Assembly (NCBI RefSeq): GCF_022747945.1 | Contig: NZ_JALDST010000001.1 | Location: 6,324,001-6,388,000 of the forward strand | DNA length: 64,000 bases | Direction of reading: 5' to 3' | Source of the DNA: Micromonospora sp. R77 | Lineage (GTDB): Bacteria > Actinomycetota > Actinomycetes > Mycobacteriales > Micromonosporaceae | Shown: positions 7,969 to 19,800 of the stretch, in pieces | Numbering within the stretch: the stretch's first letter is position 1 | Layout of the letters: every line of letters starts with the position of its first letter | Translations under genes and position numbers: made by a program | Notes under the pieces: generated by a model | Told to the model about the DNA's origin: nothing | Seen by the model: the letters and a program-made list of their open reading frames with translations, nothing else | Databases searched by the model: none

Positions 7969-9168
7969 TCAGGCCGGGGTCAGGGCGAGCGGGACGGTCG
8001 CGTACGCCCGGAACGGGGTGTCCTGCTCGCGCACCGCGGGGCCGGCCGGTTCGATCGCCGTGGTGCGCCGCAGCATCCACTCGAACACCACCTGCGCCTC
8101 GGTGCGGGCCAGGAACGCGCCGAGGCAGAGGTGCCCGCCGCCGCCGAAGGTCACGTGCTGGTTCGGGGTGCGCCCGACGTCCAGCCGCGCGGGATCGGGG
8201 TGCACGGTCTCGTCGTGGTTGGCCGAGCCCAGCATGAGCACCAGGACCCGCCCGGCGCGGATGGTCCGCGACCCGATCCGTACCGGCTCCCGGACCAGCC
8301 GCGCGGTGCCCTGGATCGGCGCCTCGAAGCGCAGGAACTCCTCCACCGCCGACGGCACCAGCGACGGGTCCGCGCGCAGCCGGCGCAGCTCGTCCGGAAA
8401 GCGCATCAGCGCGGCGAAGCCGTTGGTGATCAGGTGCACGGTGGTCTCGAAACCGGCGAAGAAGGAGAACACCGTGTTGTCCACGATCTCGTCGTGGGTG
8501 AGCCGGTCGCCGCCGTCCTCGGCCCGCAGCAGCGCGGAGAGCAGGTCGTCGCCGGGCTCGGCCCGCCGCTGGTCGAGCAGCGACCCGATGTACGACCGCA
8601 GCCAGGTCACCGAGTCGTGGGCGTTCGCCCGGTCCCGCTCCGGCACGATGGCGCTGAACGCCCGGCCGAGGCGCATCGCGTGCCGCCGCACGTCGTCGTG
8701 CGCGGCCGGCGGGATGCCCATCAGCTCGGAGATCACCAGCACCGGCAGCGGATACGCCAGGTCGTTGACGATGTCCGAGTAGCCGCTGGCCAGCCCCGGC
8801 GCCATCAGCTCCTCGACGAGCTTCTCCATGTAGGTCCGCAGCCGGCGCACCACGGCCGGGGTGAAGGCGCCGCTCATCAGCCGGCGCAACCGGACGTGGT
8901 CCGGCGGGTCGCGGTAGAGCATGATCCGGCCGAAGAAGTCACCGGCCGGGCCTGCGCCCACCGACATCTGGTGGTACGCCTCGGGGAACTCGCTGCCCAG
9001 CCGCGGGTCCTTCTGCAACGCCACCACGTCGGCGTGCCGGGTGACCCCCCAGCTGCCGGGGCCGAACCGGCACAGCGGCCCGGCCGCCCGCAGCCGCGAA
9101 TAGGTCGGGTACGGGTCCTCCCGTACCGCGGGGTCGAGGGCATCGAAACGAGGAGGCAGACCGTCCAT
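7969..9168 (-). CDS. Cytochrome P450
   Basis: 399 residues from ATG 9168. The I-helix oxygen motif is AGFETT, ExxR lies in EFLRFEAP, and the haem loop FGGGGHLCLG gives the Cys ligand. It has the size of a soluble class I actinobacterial P450 and needs a ferredoxin such as that at 45863-46057. It shares AGFET and the RTPN-QH-x-FG region with the P450s at 29910 and 40997, which makes these three probable paralogues. An operator-like element lies upstream. The substrate is unknown. Confidence 0.93.
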   Translation of the reverse strand: MDGLPPRFDALDPAVREDPYPTYSRLRAAGPLCRFGPGSWGVTRHADVVALQKDPRLGSEFPEAYHQMSVGAGPAGDFFGRIMLYRDPPDHVRLRRLMSGAFTPAVVRRLRTYMEKLVEELMAPGLASGYSDIVNDLAYPLPVLVISELMGIPPAAHDDVRRHAMRLGRAFSAIVPERDRANAHDSVTWLRSYIGSLLDQRRAEPGDDLLSALLRAEDGGDRLTHDEIVDNTVFSFFAGFETTVHLITNGFAALMRFPDELRRLRADPSLVPSAVEEFLRFEAPIQGTARLVREPVRIGSRTIRAGRVLVLMLGSANHDETVHPDPARLDVGRTPNQHVTFGGGGHLCLGAFLARTEAQVVFEWMLRRTTAIEPAGPAVREQDTPFRAYATVPLALTPA

Positions 9169-9207
9169 GCCCGTCAGTCTGGGACGCGAGCGCGTCTTCG
9201 GGCAAGT

Positions 9208-9230
9208 GTCTGCGAGTGTTTACTGGTCTT
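9208..9230. promoter_or_regulatory. Operator-like element before P450
   Basis: GCAAGTGTCTGCGAGTGTTTACTGG lies in the 51-bp gap upstream of the P450 and overlaps the end of the VOC gene. CGAGTGTTT is shared with 45826-45834 and, on the other strand, with 38393-38403. The P450 and DDAH-like genes may have their own promoter here. Confidence 0.35.
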
Positions 9231-9636
9231 CGGTGGGGCGGTAGCTGCCGAAGCTCCAGATGTGTCCCTCCAGGTCGATCGCGCCGTAGTCGCGGGAGCC
9301 GTACGAGGTGTCGTGCAGCTCGTAGAGGAGCTTCGCCCCGCCCGCGACGGCACGGGCGTGGTGCTCGTCCACGGCGGCGTCGTCGCCGACGCAGACGTAG
9401 ACGCCCTGGCTGGTGCCCGTGAGGTCGAGCGGGCTGGACATGCCGAGGGCGTCGTGCGGGCCACCGCCGCCGAGCTGGATCGTCCCGCTGCCGAAGCGCA
9501 GCTCGGCGTGCACCACCTGGCCGTCGACCACCGTGACGTCGTGCCGCTCGAACCCGAAGGTGTCCACCAGCCAGTCGACGGCGGCGGTGGGGTTCCGGTA
9601 GCGCAGGAACGGGATGACCGGAGAGAACTCTGCCAT
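9220..9636 (-). CDS. VOC-family (glyoxalase/bleomycin-resistance fold) protein
   Basis: 138 residues, one pair of beta-alpha-beta-beta-beta units: PVIPFLRYRNPTAAVDWLVDTFGFE at the start and DLEGHIWSFGSYRP at the end, where the Glu is the usual metal ligand. The ATG follows AGGAGA. Members act as antibiotic-sequestering proteins, metal-dependent isomerases, epimerases or dioxygenases, and sequence alone does not tell which. The PhnB/YdcE-like start hints at a binding or resistance role. It lies between the PPTase and a P450 in a minus-strand unit. Confidence 0.82.
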   Translation of the reverse strand: MAEFSPVIPFLRYRNPTAAVDWLVDTFGFERHDVTVVDGQVVHAELRFGSGTIQLGGGGPHDALGMSSPLDLTGTSQGVYVCVGDDAAVDEHHARAVAGGAKLLYELHDTSYGSRDYGAIDLEGHIWSFGSYRPTEDQ

Positions 9637-9667
9637 GTCTCCTCTTTTCTCTGGTGTTCGCCACACT

Positions 9668-10348
9668 CTAGCCAATGACGGTGTGCGGGACCTCCAACGT
9701 GGCCAGCGCGCCGAGGAAACCCTCGCCGGCGTCGACGTCGCTGAGGTGCACCGGCAGCTCCGGCGCCGGTCGGTCCGTCCAGGACAGCACCCGGGGTGGC
9801 TCGGTCGGCCCGCTGACCGTCAGCGTCGCGGGCGCCACCGTCAGACCGTCGCCGGTGGCCTTGAGCACCGCCTCCTTGCGGGTCCAGTACCGCACGAACG
9901 CCGCCGTGCGCCCCGCCGGCGGCACCGCGTCGAACACCGCCCGCTCCACCGTGGACAGGGCGGTGACCGGCGGTTTCGCGCCTCGGAGCGCGATCTTCTC
10001 CACGTCCACGCCGCACCGGACGCCGAGCGCCGCGGCCACCGCGACCCGGCCGGCGGAGTGCGAGACGGAGACGTGTACGACACCGTCCGGCGTGGCCACC
10101 TCCAGCCGTCCGTGCGGGCCGGCGCAGGTGCGGCAGACGGCGCGGAAGGTGATCGTCGACGGCGCCGGGCCCCAGCCCTCGGCCACCAGCAGCCGGGCGG
10201 TCGCCCGGCCCAGCACGAACTCGGCCCGGGACACGGCGTGGCGCAGACCGGCGGCGCGGGCGCGCTCGGCCGGGTCCAGCAGGCCGAGCAGATCGTCGGT
10301 CCCGGGTCCGACGGTGGCCTGACGGAGCAGGCACTGGACTGTGTTCAT
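9668..10348 (-). CDS. Sfp-type 4'-phosphopantetheinyl transferase
   Basis: 226 residues from ATG 10348. The conserved motifs of the Sfp/AcpT group are present: HVSVSHSAGRVAVA (about residues 95-108), GVDVEKI with the Mg-binding Asp and Glu, and WTRKEAVLKATG. The enzyme transfers the CoA phosphopantetheine arm to carrier proteins. It is divergent from the first NRPS gene across a shared operator region, as expected for a dedicated activator of the carrier domains in the assembly lines and of the free ACP/PCPs here. Confidence 0.93.
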   Translation of the reverse strand: MNTVQCLLRQATVGPGTDDLLGLLDPAERARAAGLRHAVSRAEFVLGRATARLLVAEGWGPAPSTITFRAVCRTCAGPHGRLEVATPDGVVHVSVSHSAGRVAVAAALGVRCGVDVEKIALRGAKPPVTALSTVERAVFDAVPPAGRTAAFVRYWTRKEAVLKATGDGLTVAPATLTVSGPTEPPRVLSWTDRPAPELPVHLSDVDAGEGFLGALATLEVPHTVIG

Positions 10349-10354
10349 GAGTCT

Positions 10355-10393
10355 CCGCGAGCTTGTATTTACTTGTATTCGAACTAGTATCTG
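10355..10393. promoter_or_regulatory. Operator region between PPTase and NRPS genes
   Basis: CGCGAGCTTGTAT (10357-10368) is the same palindrome as at 48431-48443 with one arm degenerate. CTTGTAT repeats at 10362 and 10372, 10 bp apart. TTTACTTG-TA-TTCG-AA-CTAGTATC (10368-10392) recurs at 63455-63476. GATACT read on the minus strand is a possible -10 for the PPTase gene. It probably controls the main NRPS operon as well. Confidence 0.6.
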
Positions 10394-10471
10394 GACTCGG
10401 TTGAAGAGTCGTTGGTAGCTTATCGCCAGCCACCCGTGTGCGGGAGGTCGGCCGAGTGAGGAGACACGACG

Positions 10472-13400
10472 TTGGACCTTGCCGTCGGCGCTGAAGCCCT
10501 GCCCACCCTCGACGACATGCGCGCCGATGTCGCGGAACTCCTCGGTGCCGAACCCGCCACCATCGGCGACGACGACGACCTCCTCGGTCTGGGCATGGAC
10601 TCCATCGCGGTGATGCGGCTCGCCGGCCGCTGGCACAGCCGCGGTGCCGCGGTCACCTTCGGCGAGCTGATCCAGCACCGGACCCTCGGCCAGTGGCACG
10701 GACTCGTCCGGCCCGCCGAGCCCGCGCCGGCCGTGGCGGTGGTCGACGAGTCCGCCCCGTTCCCCCTGGCCACCATGCAGCAGGCGTACTGGGTGGGCCG
10801 GGCCGACGGGCAGCCGCTGGGTGGGGTGGGCGCGCACTTCTACAACGAGTTCGACGGCCACGGCGTGCAGCCGGACCGGCTGGAGAGCGCCGTCCGGGCG
10901 GTGCTGCGCCGCCACCCGATGCTGCGCGCCGAGTTCCGCGCCGACGGCACCCAGCGCATCCGCCAGACCGACGGCTGGCCCGGGCTCACCGTGCACGACC
11001 TGCGGGAACTGGCACCGGCCGAGGTGTCCGACCGGCTCGCCGCACTGCGCGACGAGATCGCCCACCGCCGGCTGCGGGTCGAGGACGCGGAAACCCTCGA
11101 CGTACGGCTGTCGCTGCTGCCCGACGGCGCCACCCGGATGCACGTGCACGTCGAGATGCTGGTGGCCGACGCGCACAGCTTCCGGCTGCTGCTCAGCGAC
11201 CTGGCCGCCTGCTACCGGGACCCGGACGTGGTGCTGCCGACGGCGGCCATCACCTTCCCGGCCTACCTCGCCACCCTGGCCGAGGCACCCGACGCCGGCC
11301 GGGACACCGCGCGCGCCTACTGGCAGCAGCGGCTCGACACCCTGCCCGGCCCGCCCGAACTGCCCCTGGCCACCGACCCGGACGACGTGCACGGCCACCG
11401 GGTCATCCGCCACCACCGCTGGATCACCCCCGAGGAGCAGGCCACCCTGGAGCGCCGGGCCGCCGCCTGCGGCCTGACCCTGTCGGTGGTCTTCCTCAGC
11501 GCCTTCGCCGAGGTGCTGGCCGCCTGGAGCGGGTCGAGCCGCTTCCTGCTCAACCTGCCGATGTACGACCGCCGCCCGATCCACCCGGACGTGGAGCGGC
11601 TGGTCGGCGACTTCACCAACCTGATCCTGTTCCAGGCCGACGTCGACGGCGACCCGTCGTTCGCCGGCCGCGCCCGCGCCCACCAGAGCCGGCTGCGCGC
11701 CGACGCGGCACAGACCGCGTACACCGGGATGGACGTGCTGCGCGACCTGGCGCGCACCCGCGGCGGCCGCCCGCTCGGCGCCCCGGTGGTCTTCACCAGC
11801 GCGCTCAGCCTGGGCGAACTCTTCGACGCCTCGGTACGGGAGTGCTTCGGCACGCCCGGCTGGACCATGTCGCAGACGCCGCAGGTCTGGCTGGACCACC
11901 AGATCACCGAGCGGGAACAGGGCCTCTACCTGCACTGGGACGTGGTCGCCGAGCTCTTCCCGGACGGCCTGGTCGCCGACATGTTCGCCGCCTACCTGCA
12001 CCTCGTGGACTGGCTGCTGGACCCCGCCACCGACTGGTCCGCCCCGGCGCCGATCGTCCTGCCGGAGCGCACCCGCGCCGTGCGGGCCGCCGCCAACGCC
12101 ACCACCGGCCCGGTGACCGACCGGCCGCTGCACGCCGACTTCTTCACCCGGGCGGTGGCCGAGCCCGACCGGCCGGCGGTGCGTACCGGCGACCGCACAC
12201 TCACCTACGGCGAGGTCGCCGGGCGGGCCCAGGCGCTGGCCGACGAGCTGACCGCCGGGGGCCTGCGGCCCGGCGAACCGGTCGTGATCACCCTGCCCAA
12301 GGGGCCGGAACAGGTGATCGCCGTGCTCGGCGTGCTGCGCGCCGGCGGCGTCTACGTGCCGGTCGGCGTCGACCAGCCGCCCGCCCGCCGCGACCTGATC
12401 CTCGCCGCCGCCGGAGCCCGGCGCACCGTCACGGCGGTGCCGCGGACCCCGGTCGCGCTGCGCGACGACGCGCCCGAGGTGGACCCGGCGCAGCCGGCGT
12501 ACCTGCTGTTCACCTCCGGCTCCACCGGCGTGCCCAAGGGCGTCCGGGTGCCCCACCGCGCCGCCCGCAACACCCTCGACGACCTGGTCGAACGCTTCGG
12601 GATCGGCCCCGGCGACGGGGTGCTGGCGGTCTCCGCGCTCGACTTCGACCTGTCGGTGTTCGACATCTTCGCCCTGCTCTCCTCGGGCGGGTTCGTCGTC
12701 ACCATCACCGAGGACACCCGCCGCGACCCCGCCGCCTGGGCCGACCTGGTCCGCCGCTGCGACGTCACCGTCTGGCAGTCCGTACCCGCGCTGCTGGACC
12801 GGCTGCTCACCGCGGCCGACGGTCCGCTGCCGCTGCGCATCGCGCTGCTCGGCGGCGACTGGGTGGGCCTCGACCTGGCCGGCCGGCTCGCCACCGCGGC
12901 ACCCGGCAGCCGGCTCGTCGCGCTCGGCGGCACCACCGAGACGTCCATCCACTCCACCGTCGTGGAGGTGCCGGTGCCGCCGCCCGCGCACTGGCGGTCC
13001 GTGCCGTACGGGGTGCCGCTGCGCAACCAGCGGATGCGGGTGACCGACGAGCAGGGCCGGGACCGGCCCGACTGGGTGCCCGGCGAACTGTGGATCGGCG
13101 GCCGCTCGGTGGCCGACGGCTACCACGGCGACCCCGAGCGCACCGCCCGGCACTTCGTCGAGCACGACGGCGTGCGCTGGTACCGCACCGGCGACCTGGC
13201 CCGGTACTGGCCGGACGGCACCGTGGAGTTCCTCGGCCGCCGCGACTTCCAGGTGAAGGTCAACGGCCACCGGATCGAGCTGGGGGAGATCGAGGCGGCG
13301 CTGGAGAGCGACCCCCGGGTCACCCGCGCGGTCGCCACCGCCCTGCCCACCCCGGCGGGCACCGTGCTCGGCGCGGCGGTCACCTGCACCGGCACCCCGC

Positions 13401-16400
13401 CCGACGCCGCGGACCTGCGCCGGGCCCTCGCCGAGCGGCTACCCACCTACATGGTCCCGCCGGTGCTGGTGGTGCTGGACGACCTCCCGCTGTCGGCGAA
13501 CGGCAAGATCGACCGGCGGCGGCTGCCCGAGCTGATGACCGCGGCCACGCCCGACGCGACGGAGGAGCCGGCGGGCGAGATCGAGACCACGGTCGCGGCG
13601 CTCTGGGCCCGGCTGCTGAACGTGTCGACCGTCGGGCGCGGCGACAACTTCTTCTCCCTCGGCGGCGACAGCCTGACCGCCACCCGCCTGCTCGCCGCGC
13701 TCGACGCCGCGGGACTCGCCGGCGCCCAGCTGCGGCACCTGTTCAGCGCCCCCACCCTGAGCGGCTTCGCCGCCCGGCTGACCCGGGTCGCCGCGCCACC
13801 GGCCACCACGCTGGTCGCCGACCCGGCGCACCGGCACGACGAGTTCCCGCCCACCGACGTGCAACGGGCGTACTGGCTGGGCCGCACCGACGACTTCGCG
13901 CTCGGCGGCGTCGGCTCGCACTGGTACTGGGAGTTCGACGGCACCGACGTCGACCTGCCCCGGCTGGAGCAGGCGGTCAACACCCTCGTCGGCCGGCACG
14001 AGATGCTGCGCGCGGTGTTCACCGCCGACGGCAACCAGCGGATCCTGCCGTCCGTGCCGCCGATGCGGATCACCGTCCACGACGGCGCCCACGAGCTGGC
14101 GCCGATGCGCGACCGGCTCTCCCACCGGGTGCCGGCCCCCGACCGGTGGCCGCTGGTCGAGATCGAGGCGGTACGCCACGGCGACGGCCAGGTCCGGCTG
14201 GCGTTCAGCTTCGACTACATCGTGCTCGACGCGCTGAGCATCGTGATCTTCTTCAGCGAACTGTCCACCCTGTACCGCGAGCCGACCGCCGCGCTGCCCC
14301 CGCTCGGCGTGTCGTTCCGCGACTACGTGCTCACCGCCGGCCCGAGCGAGACCGAGCAGGAGAAGGCCGCCGCCTACTGGCACGGCCGCCTGGACGACCT
14401 GGCCCCGGCCGCGCAGCTGCCGCTGGCCGTCGACCCCGCCACCGTGGTGTCGCCGACCTTCCGCCGCCGCGAGCGCCACCTGTCCCCGGACCGGTGGGCG
14501 GCGATCACCGCCACCGCCCGGGCCCACCGGCTCACCCCGGCGGCGGTGCTGGCCACCGCGTACGCGGAGGTGCTGTCGGCGTACAGCGGGCAGGACCGGC
14601 TCACCCTGAACCTGACCATGTTCCAGCGCCGGGACGTCCACCCGGACATCACCGCGATCCTCGGCGACTTCACCTCGCTGCTGCTCACCGGATACCGGGC
14701 CGCCGACGGCTGGCTGGAAACCGTACGGGCCCTGCAGCAGGACCTGTGGGACGGCCTGGAGCACAACGCGGTCTCCGCGCTCTGGGTGCTGCGGGAACTG
14801 GCCCGCCGGCGCGCCGACGGCGCGGTCACCATGCCGATCGTGTTCACCAGCGCGCTCGGGGTGGCCGCCGAGCTCACCGACATGCGGTTCCCGTTCGGGG
14901 AACTGACCTGGGGAGTCTCCCAGACGCCGCAGGTCTGGCTGGACAACCAGGTGATGGAACGCGACGGCGGCCTGGCCTACAACTGGGACAGCGTCGACGA
15001 GCTGTTCCCGGCCGGGCTGGTCGACGACATGTTCGACGCGTACACCACCATGCTGGACTGGCTCGCCGAGGGCGCCTGGGACCGGCCGCTGCCGGACCTG
15101 CTGCCGGCCGCGCAGCGCGGTCCGGGCGGCGGTCAACGACACCGCGGGCCCGCTGCCGGCGCACACCCTGCACGCGCCGTTCTTCGCCCGGGCCGCCGCG
15201 GAGCCCGACCGGCTCGCGGTGGCCGGCGACGGCACCTCGGTGAGCTACGGGGAACTGGCCGACCGGGCGCTGCGGATCGCCGGCGCGCTGCGCCGACACG
15301 GGGTGACGCCCGGCGACGCGGTCGCCGTCACCGTGCCGCGCGGGGTGACCCAGATCGCCGCGGTGCTCGGGGTTCTGGCGGCCGGCGCGTCGTACGTACC
15401 GGTCAGCGTGGACCAACCCGCCGCCCGCCGGGACCGGATCCACGGCATCGCGGGCGTCACGGCCGTGGTGGGCGTCGGCGGCATCGACCCGGACGGGGAC
15501 GCGGAGCCGCTGGACGCGCCCGTGCCGGTCGACCCGGACAGCCTCGCCTACACCATCTTCACCTCCGGCTCCACGGGCGAGCCGAAGGGCGTGGAGCTCA
15601 CCCACCGGGCCGCGGTGAACACCGTCACCGACATCAACGACCGCTACCGGATCGGGCCGGACGACCGCGTCCTGGCCGTCTCCGCGCTCGACTTCGACCT
15701 CTCCGTGTACGACATCTTCGGCCTGCTCGCCGTGGGCGGCGCGGTGGTGGTGCTGGCCGACGAGGACCGCCGCGAGGCCCGGCACTGGGCGCGCCTGGTC
15801 GCCGACCGGCAGGTGACCGTGTGGAACTCCGTGCCGGCGCTGCTGGACATGCTGCTGGTCGCGGCCGGCGACGCGCCGCCGCGCAGCCTGCGGCTGGTGC
15901 TGGTCTCCGGCGACTGGGTCGGCCTCGACCTGCCCGGCCGGCTGGCCGACGTGGCCCCCTCGGCCCGGTTCGTCGCGCTCGGCGGCGCCACCGAGGCGGC
16001 GATCTGGTCGAACGCCCACGAGGTCGGTGCCGTCCCGCCGCACTGGCGTTCCGTCCCGTACGGCACGCCGCTGCGCAACCAGCGCTACCGGGTCACCGAC
16101 GGGCGCGGCCGGGACTGCCCCGACTGGGTGCCCGGCGAGCTGCGGATCGGCGGGGCCGGCCTGGCCCGTGGCTATCGCGGGGCGCCGGAGGAGACCGCCC
16201 GGCGGTTCGTCACCGACGAGCACGGCGACCGCTGGTACCGCACCGGCGACCTGGGCCGCTACTGGCCGGACGGCACGCTGGAGTTCCTCGGCCGGACCGA
16301 CTTCCAGGTCAAGGTGCGCGGCCACCGGATCGAGCTGGGCGAGATCGAGGCCGCCGCGCTGGCCGACCCGGGCGTCACCGCCGCCGTCGCGGCGGTGGTC

Positions 16401-16874
16401 GGCGAGGGACCGGCCCGGCGCATCGCGCTCGCCGTGCTCGGCACGGCGCCCACGGACCTCGCCGACCGGCTGCCCGGCTACATGGTGCCCGAGCACGTGG
16501 TGGAGCTGGAACAGCTGCCGCTGAGCGCCAACGGCAAGGTCGACCGCCGCGAGGTCGGCCGGCTGCTCGCCGCGACCGGACCGGTCGACCCGGCGGCGGA
16601 CGAACCACCCCGGGGACCGACCGAGGAGACCATCGCCGCGCTCTGGGCGCAACTGCTCGGCTGCCCGGTGACGCACCGCCGGCACAGCTTCTTCGCCCTG
16701 GGCGGCGACAGCCTGCTCGCCACCCGCCTGCTGGAGCTGCTGCGGCAGCGGCTCGGGGTGGAACTGACCCTGCGGCAGTTGTTCGCCGCGCCGGCCCTGG
16801 CCCAACTCGGCGCGGTCGTGGACGAGCAGACCGAGGACGCGGCCACCGTGAACGTCGAGGAGGGTGTCATATGA
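10472..16874 (+). CDS. NRPS: ArCP-Cy-A-PCP-Cy-A-PCP (one frameshift near 15115)
   Basis: About 2134 residues if one break is repaired. TTG 10472 is chosen because AGGAG precedes it. Domain order: aryl/acyl carrier domain (Ser44 in GLGMDSIAVM), Cy1, A1, PCP1 (Ser1067 in GGDSL), Cy2 (D1248-x4-D-x2-S), A2, PCP2 (AGC at 16710). This is the HMWP2/PchE architecture with an extra module and no epimerase. Pocket residues read by eye give DLFQLGLIH for A1 and DLYNLSLIW, the cysteine code, for A2. Near 15115 the frame changes: LLPAAQR continues as AVRAAVNDTAG in another frame, explained by loss of CG in a CGCGCG run. The stop overlaps the next ATG. It should heterocyclise cysteine-like residues onto an aryl starter. 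Confidence 0.9.
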
Positions 16875-19800
16875 CCGAGCACGCCAACGCCTCGGCCGGG
16901 CAACTGGTCGCCGACCTGGAACGGGCCGGCATCCGGGTCTGGGCCGAGGACGGACAGTTGCGGTTCCGGGCACCCGCCGGCCTGATGACCGAGGAACGCC
17001 GGGACCTGCTGCGGTCCCGCAAGGCGGAACTCCTCGACCACTTCGCCGACGCCGCGGCGCCCGTGCTGACCGCCGACCCCGAACACCGCCACGACCCGTT
17101 CCCCATCACCGACGTGCAGTCGGCCTACCTGCTGGGCCGGGGCCGCACCTTCGCGTACGGCGGGGTGGCCTGCCACGGCTACGGCGAACTGCACTACCCG
17201 AGTCTCGACCCGGACCGGATGACCGCCGCCTGGCGGGCGTTGATCGCCCGGCACGACATGCTGCGCGCGGTGGTCGAGGTGGACGGGTCGCAGCGGGTGC
17301 TGCCCGCCGTCGACGACTACGTGGTCGAGGTCTCCGACGCCCGGGGCCGGGGACCGGCGGACTTCCGCACCGCCGTGGAACGGGTCCGCTCCACCATGGA
17401 CCACCGGGTCTTCGACGCGAGTGTGTGGCCGCTGTTCGAGGCCCGGATCACCCGGGGCGACGACGAGACCGTGCTGCACGTGTCGGTGGACTTCCTGATC
17501 GCCGACTTCGTCAGCATCCAGATCCTGCTGAACGAGCTGCACCACCTCTACCACCGCCCGGACGAGCCGCTACCGCCCCTGGACGTGACGTTCCGCGACT
17601 ACCTGCTGGCCGAGCGCCGTTACGTCGGCACCCGCCGGGACGCCGACCGCGACTACTGGCTGAGCCGGATCGACACCCTGCCCGCCGGCCCCGACCTGCC
17701 GGTGACCAGCACCGCCGCGACCAGCTCCGGCCGCTTCCGGCGGCTCGCCACCGAACTCGACGCCGAGACCTGGGCACGGCTGCGCAAGCTCGCCGGACAG
17801 TACGACGTGAGCCCCTCCGGCGCGGTGCTGGCCGCGTACGCGCACACCGTCGCCGCCTGGACCCGCCGGCCCGCCTTCACCCTCAACGTCACGCTGCTCA
17901 ACCGGCTCCCGCTGCACCCGCAGGTGCCGGCGGTGATCGGCGACTTCACCGGGGTGGAACTGCTCGAGGTGAACGCCGGCCGGGACGACTCGTTCGCCGC
18001 GTTCGCCCGGGGTGTGCAGGCGCAGCTGTGGCAGGACATGGACCACCGCACCTTCTCCGGCGTCGAGGTGATGCGCGAGATCACCCGCCGCCGGGGCGCC
18101 GAGGCGGCCCTGTTCCCGGTGGTCTTCACCAGCGCCATCGGCCTGGCCGGCACCGACCGCGACGCCGCGCCGGCCGGCACCTTCGGCTACGGCATCAGCC
18201 AGACCCCGCAGGTCATCGTCGACTGCCAGAACGCCGAACGCGACGGCGGCCTGGCCACCAACTGGGACATCCGGGAGGACGTGCTGCCCGCCGGGGTGGC
18301 CGAGGACATGTTCGCCGCGTTCGAGGCGCTGCTGCACCGGCTGGCCGCCGACGAGCGGGTGTGGCAGGACGCGCCGCCGTCCGTCCTGCCCGCCGCCCAG
18401 CGGGAACGCCGGGACCGGGCCAACGCGACCGGGCGCCCCGGCCGGCCGGGCGGCTGCACGACGCCTTCTTCGCCCAGGCCGGCAGCCGGCCGGCGGCCCG
18501 GCCGTGCTGCACGGCGACCGCGCGATCTCCTACGGCGACCTGGCCGCCCGCCGCCACCGGCGTCGCCGACCGGCTGCGCCAGCACGGCTGCGCCACCGGC
18601 GAGCTGGTCGGCATCACCCTGGACCGGGGGATCGACCAGGTGGCGGCGGTGCTCGGCACCCTGCTGGCCGGCGCGGCGTACGTGCCGGTCGACACCGGGC
18701 AACCGGCCGCCCGCCGGTCCGAGATCCTGACCAACGCCGGGGTCCGGCTGGTGCTCACCTCCGCCGCGCTGACCGAGGGGGAGTGGCCGGCCGGCGTGAC
18801 CACGATCGCCGCCGACCGGGTGCCACCGGCGACCCCCGCCGCCGAGGTGACCGGGGCGGACCCCGGGGACCTCGCGTACGTCATCCACACGTCCGGCTCC
18901 ACCGGCGTGCCCAAGGGGGTGATGATCACCCACGAGGCGGCGCTGAACACCGTGCACGACATCAACGCCCGGTTCGCCGTCACCCCGACGGACCGGATGA
19001 TCGGCCTGTCCCAGCTCGGCTTCGACCTGTCCGTCTACGACATCTTCGGCCCGCTCTCGGTCGGCGGCGCGCTCGTGGTGCCCGAGCCGGAGCAGCGCGC
19101 CGACCCGTCGCACTGGGCCGCCCTGGTGGCCCGGCACGGCGTCACCGTGTGGAACTCGGTGCCCGCCCAGCTGCAGATGCTCGCCGGCTACCTGGCCCTG
19201 CCCGACGCGCCGACGCTGACCGGGCTGCGGCTGGCGATGCTGTCGGGCGACTGGATCCCGGTGACCCTGCCGGACCGGATCCGGGCGCAGGTGCCGGGGC
19301 TGCGGGTGGTCAGCCTGGGCGGCGCCACCGAGGCGTCGATCTGGTCCATCCACTACCCGATCGGCGAGGTCGACCCGACCTGGGCCAGCATCCCGTACGG
19401 CCGGCCGCTGGCGAACCAGACCTTCCACGTGCTCGACCCGCAGCTGCGGGACTGCCCCGACTGGGTCACCGGCGAGCTGTACATCGGCGGTGCCGGGGTG
19501 GCCGCCGGATACCTCAACGACCCGGCCCGCACGGCCGAGCGCTTCGTCACCCACCCGGTCACCGGCGAGCGGCTCTACCGCACCGGCGACCTGGGTCGCT
19601 ACCGCGACGACGGGGACATCGAGTTCCTCGGCCGGGAGGACCAGCAGGTGAAGATCCGGGGCTACCGGATCGAGCTGGCCGAGGTCGAGACCGCGCTGCA
19701 GGCGCACCCCGGGGTGGCGGCGGCCGCGGTGCTGGCCGACGGCGACCAGCCGCTGGAGCGCCGCCTCGTCGGCTTCGCGCAGCCCGCCCCGACCGACGCC

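Noticed and set aside
9668..13270. A 1200-residue minus-strand open frame
   Set aside because: Only the first 226 residues' worth (9668-10348) is the PPTase; the rest is antisense to the NRPS and has the His/Gly/Val-rich look of a GC-driven shadow frame.
10472..18730. A single 2752-residue open frame through both NRPS genes
   Set aside because: After 15115 the frame gives Arg/Gly/Ala-rich low-complexity sequence while the real A2 and PCP2 are in another frame. It regains true sequence at 16871 only because the second NRPS happens to use the same frame.
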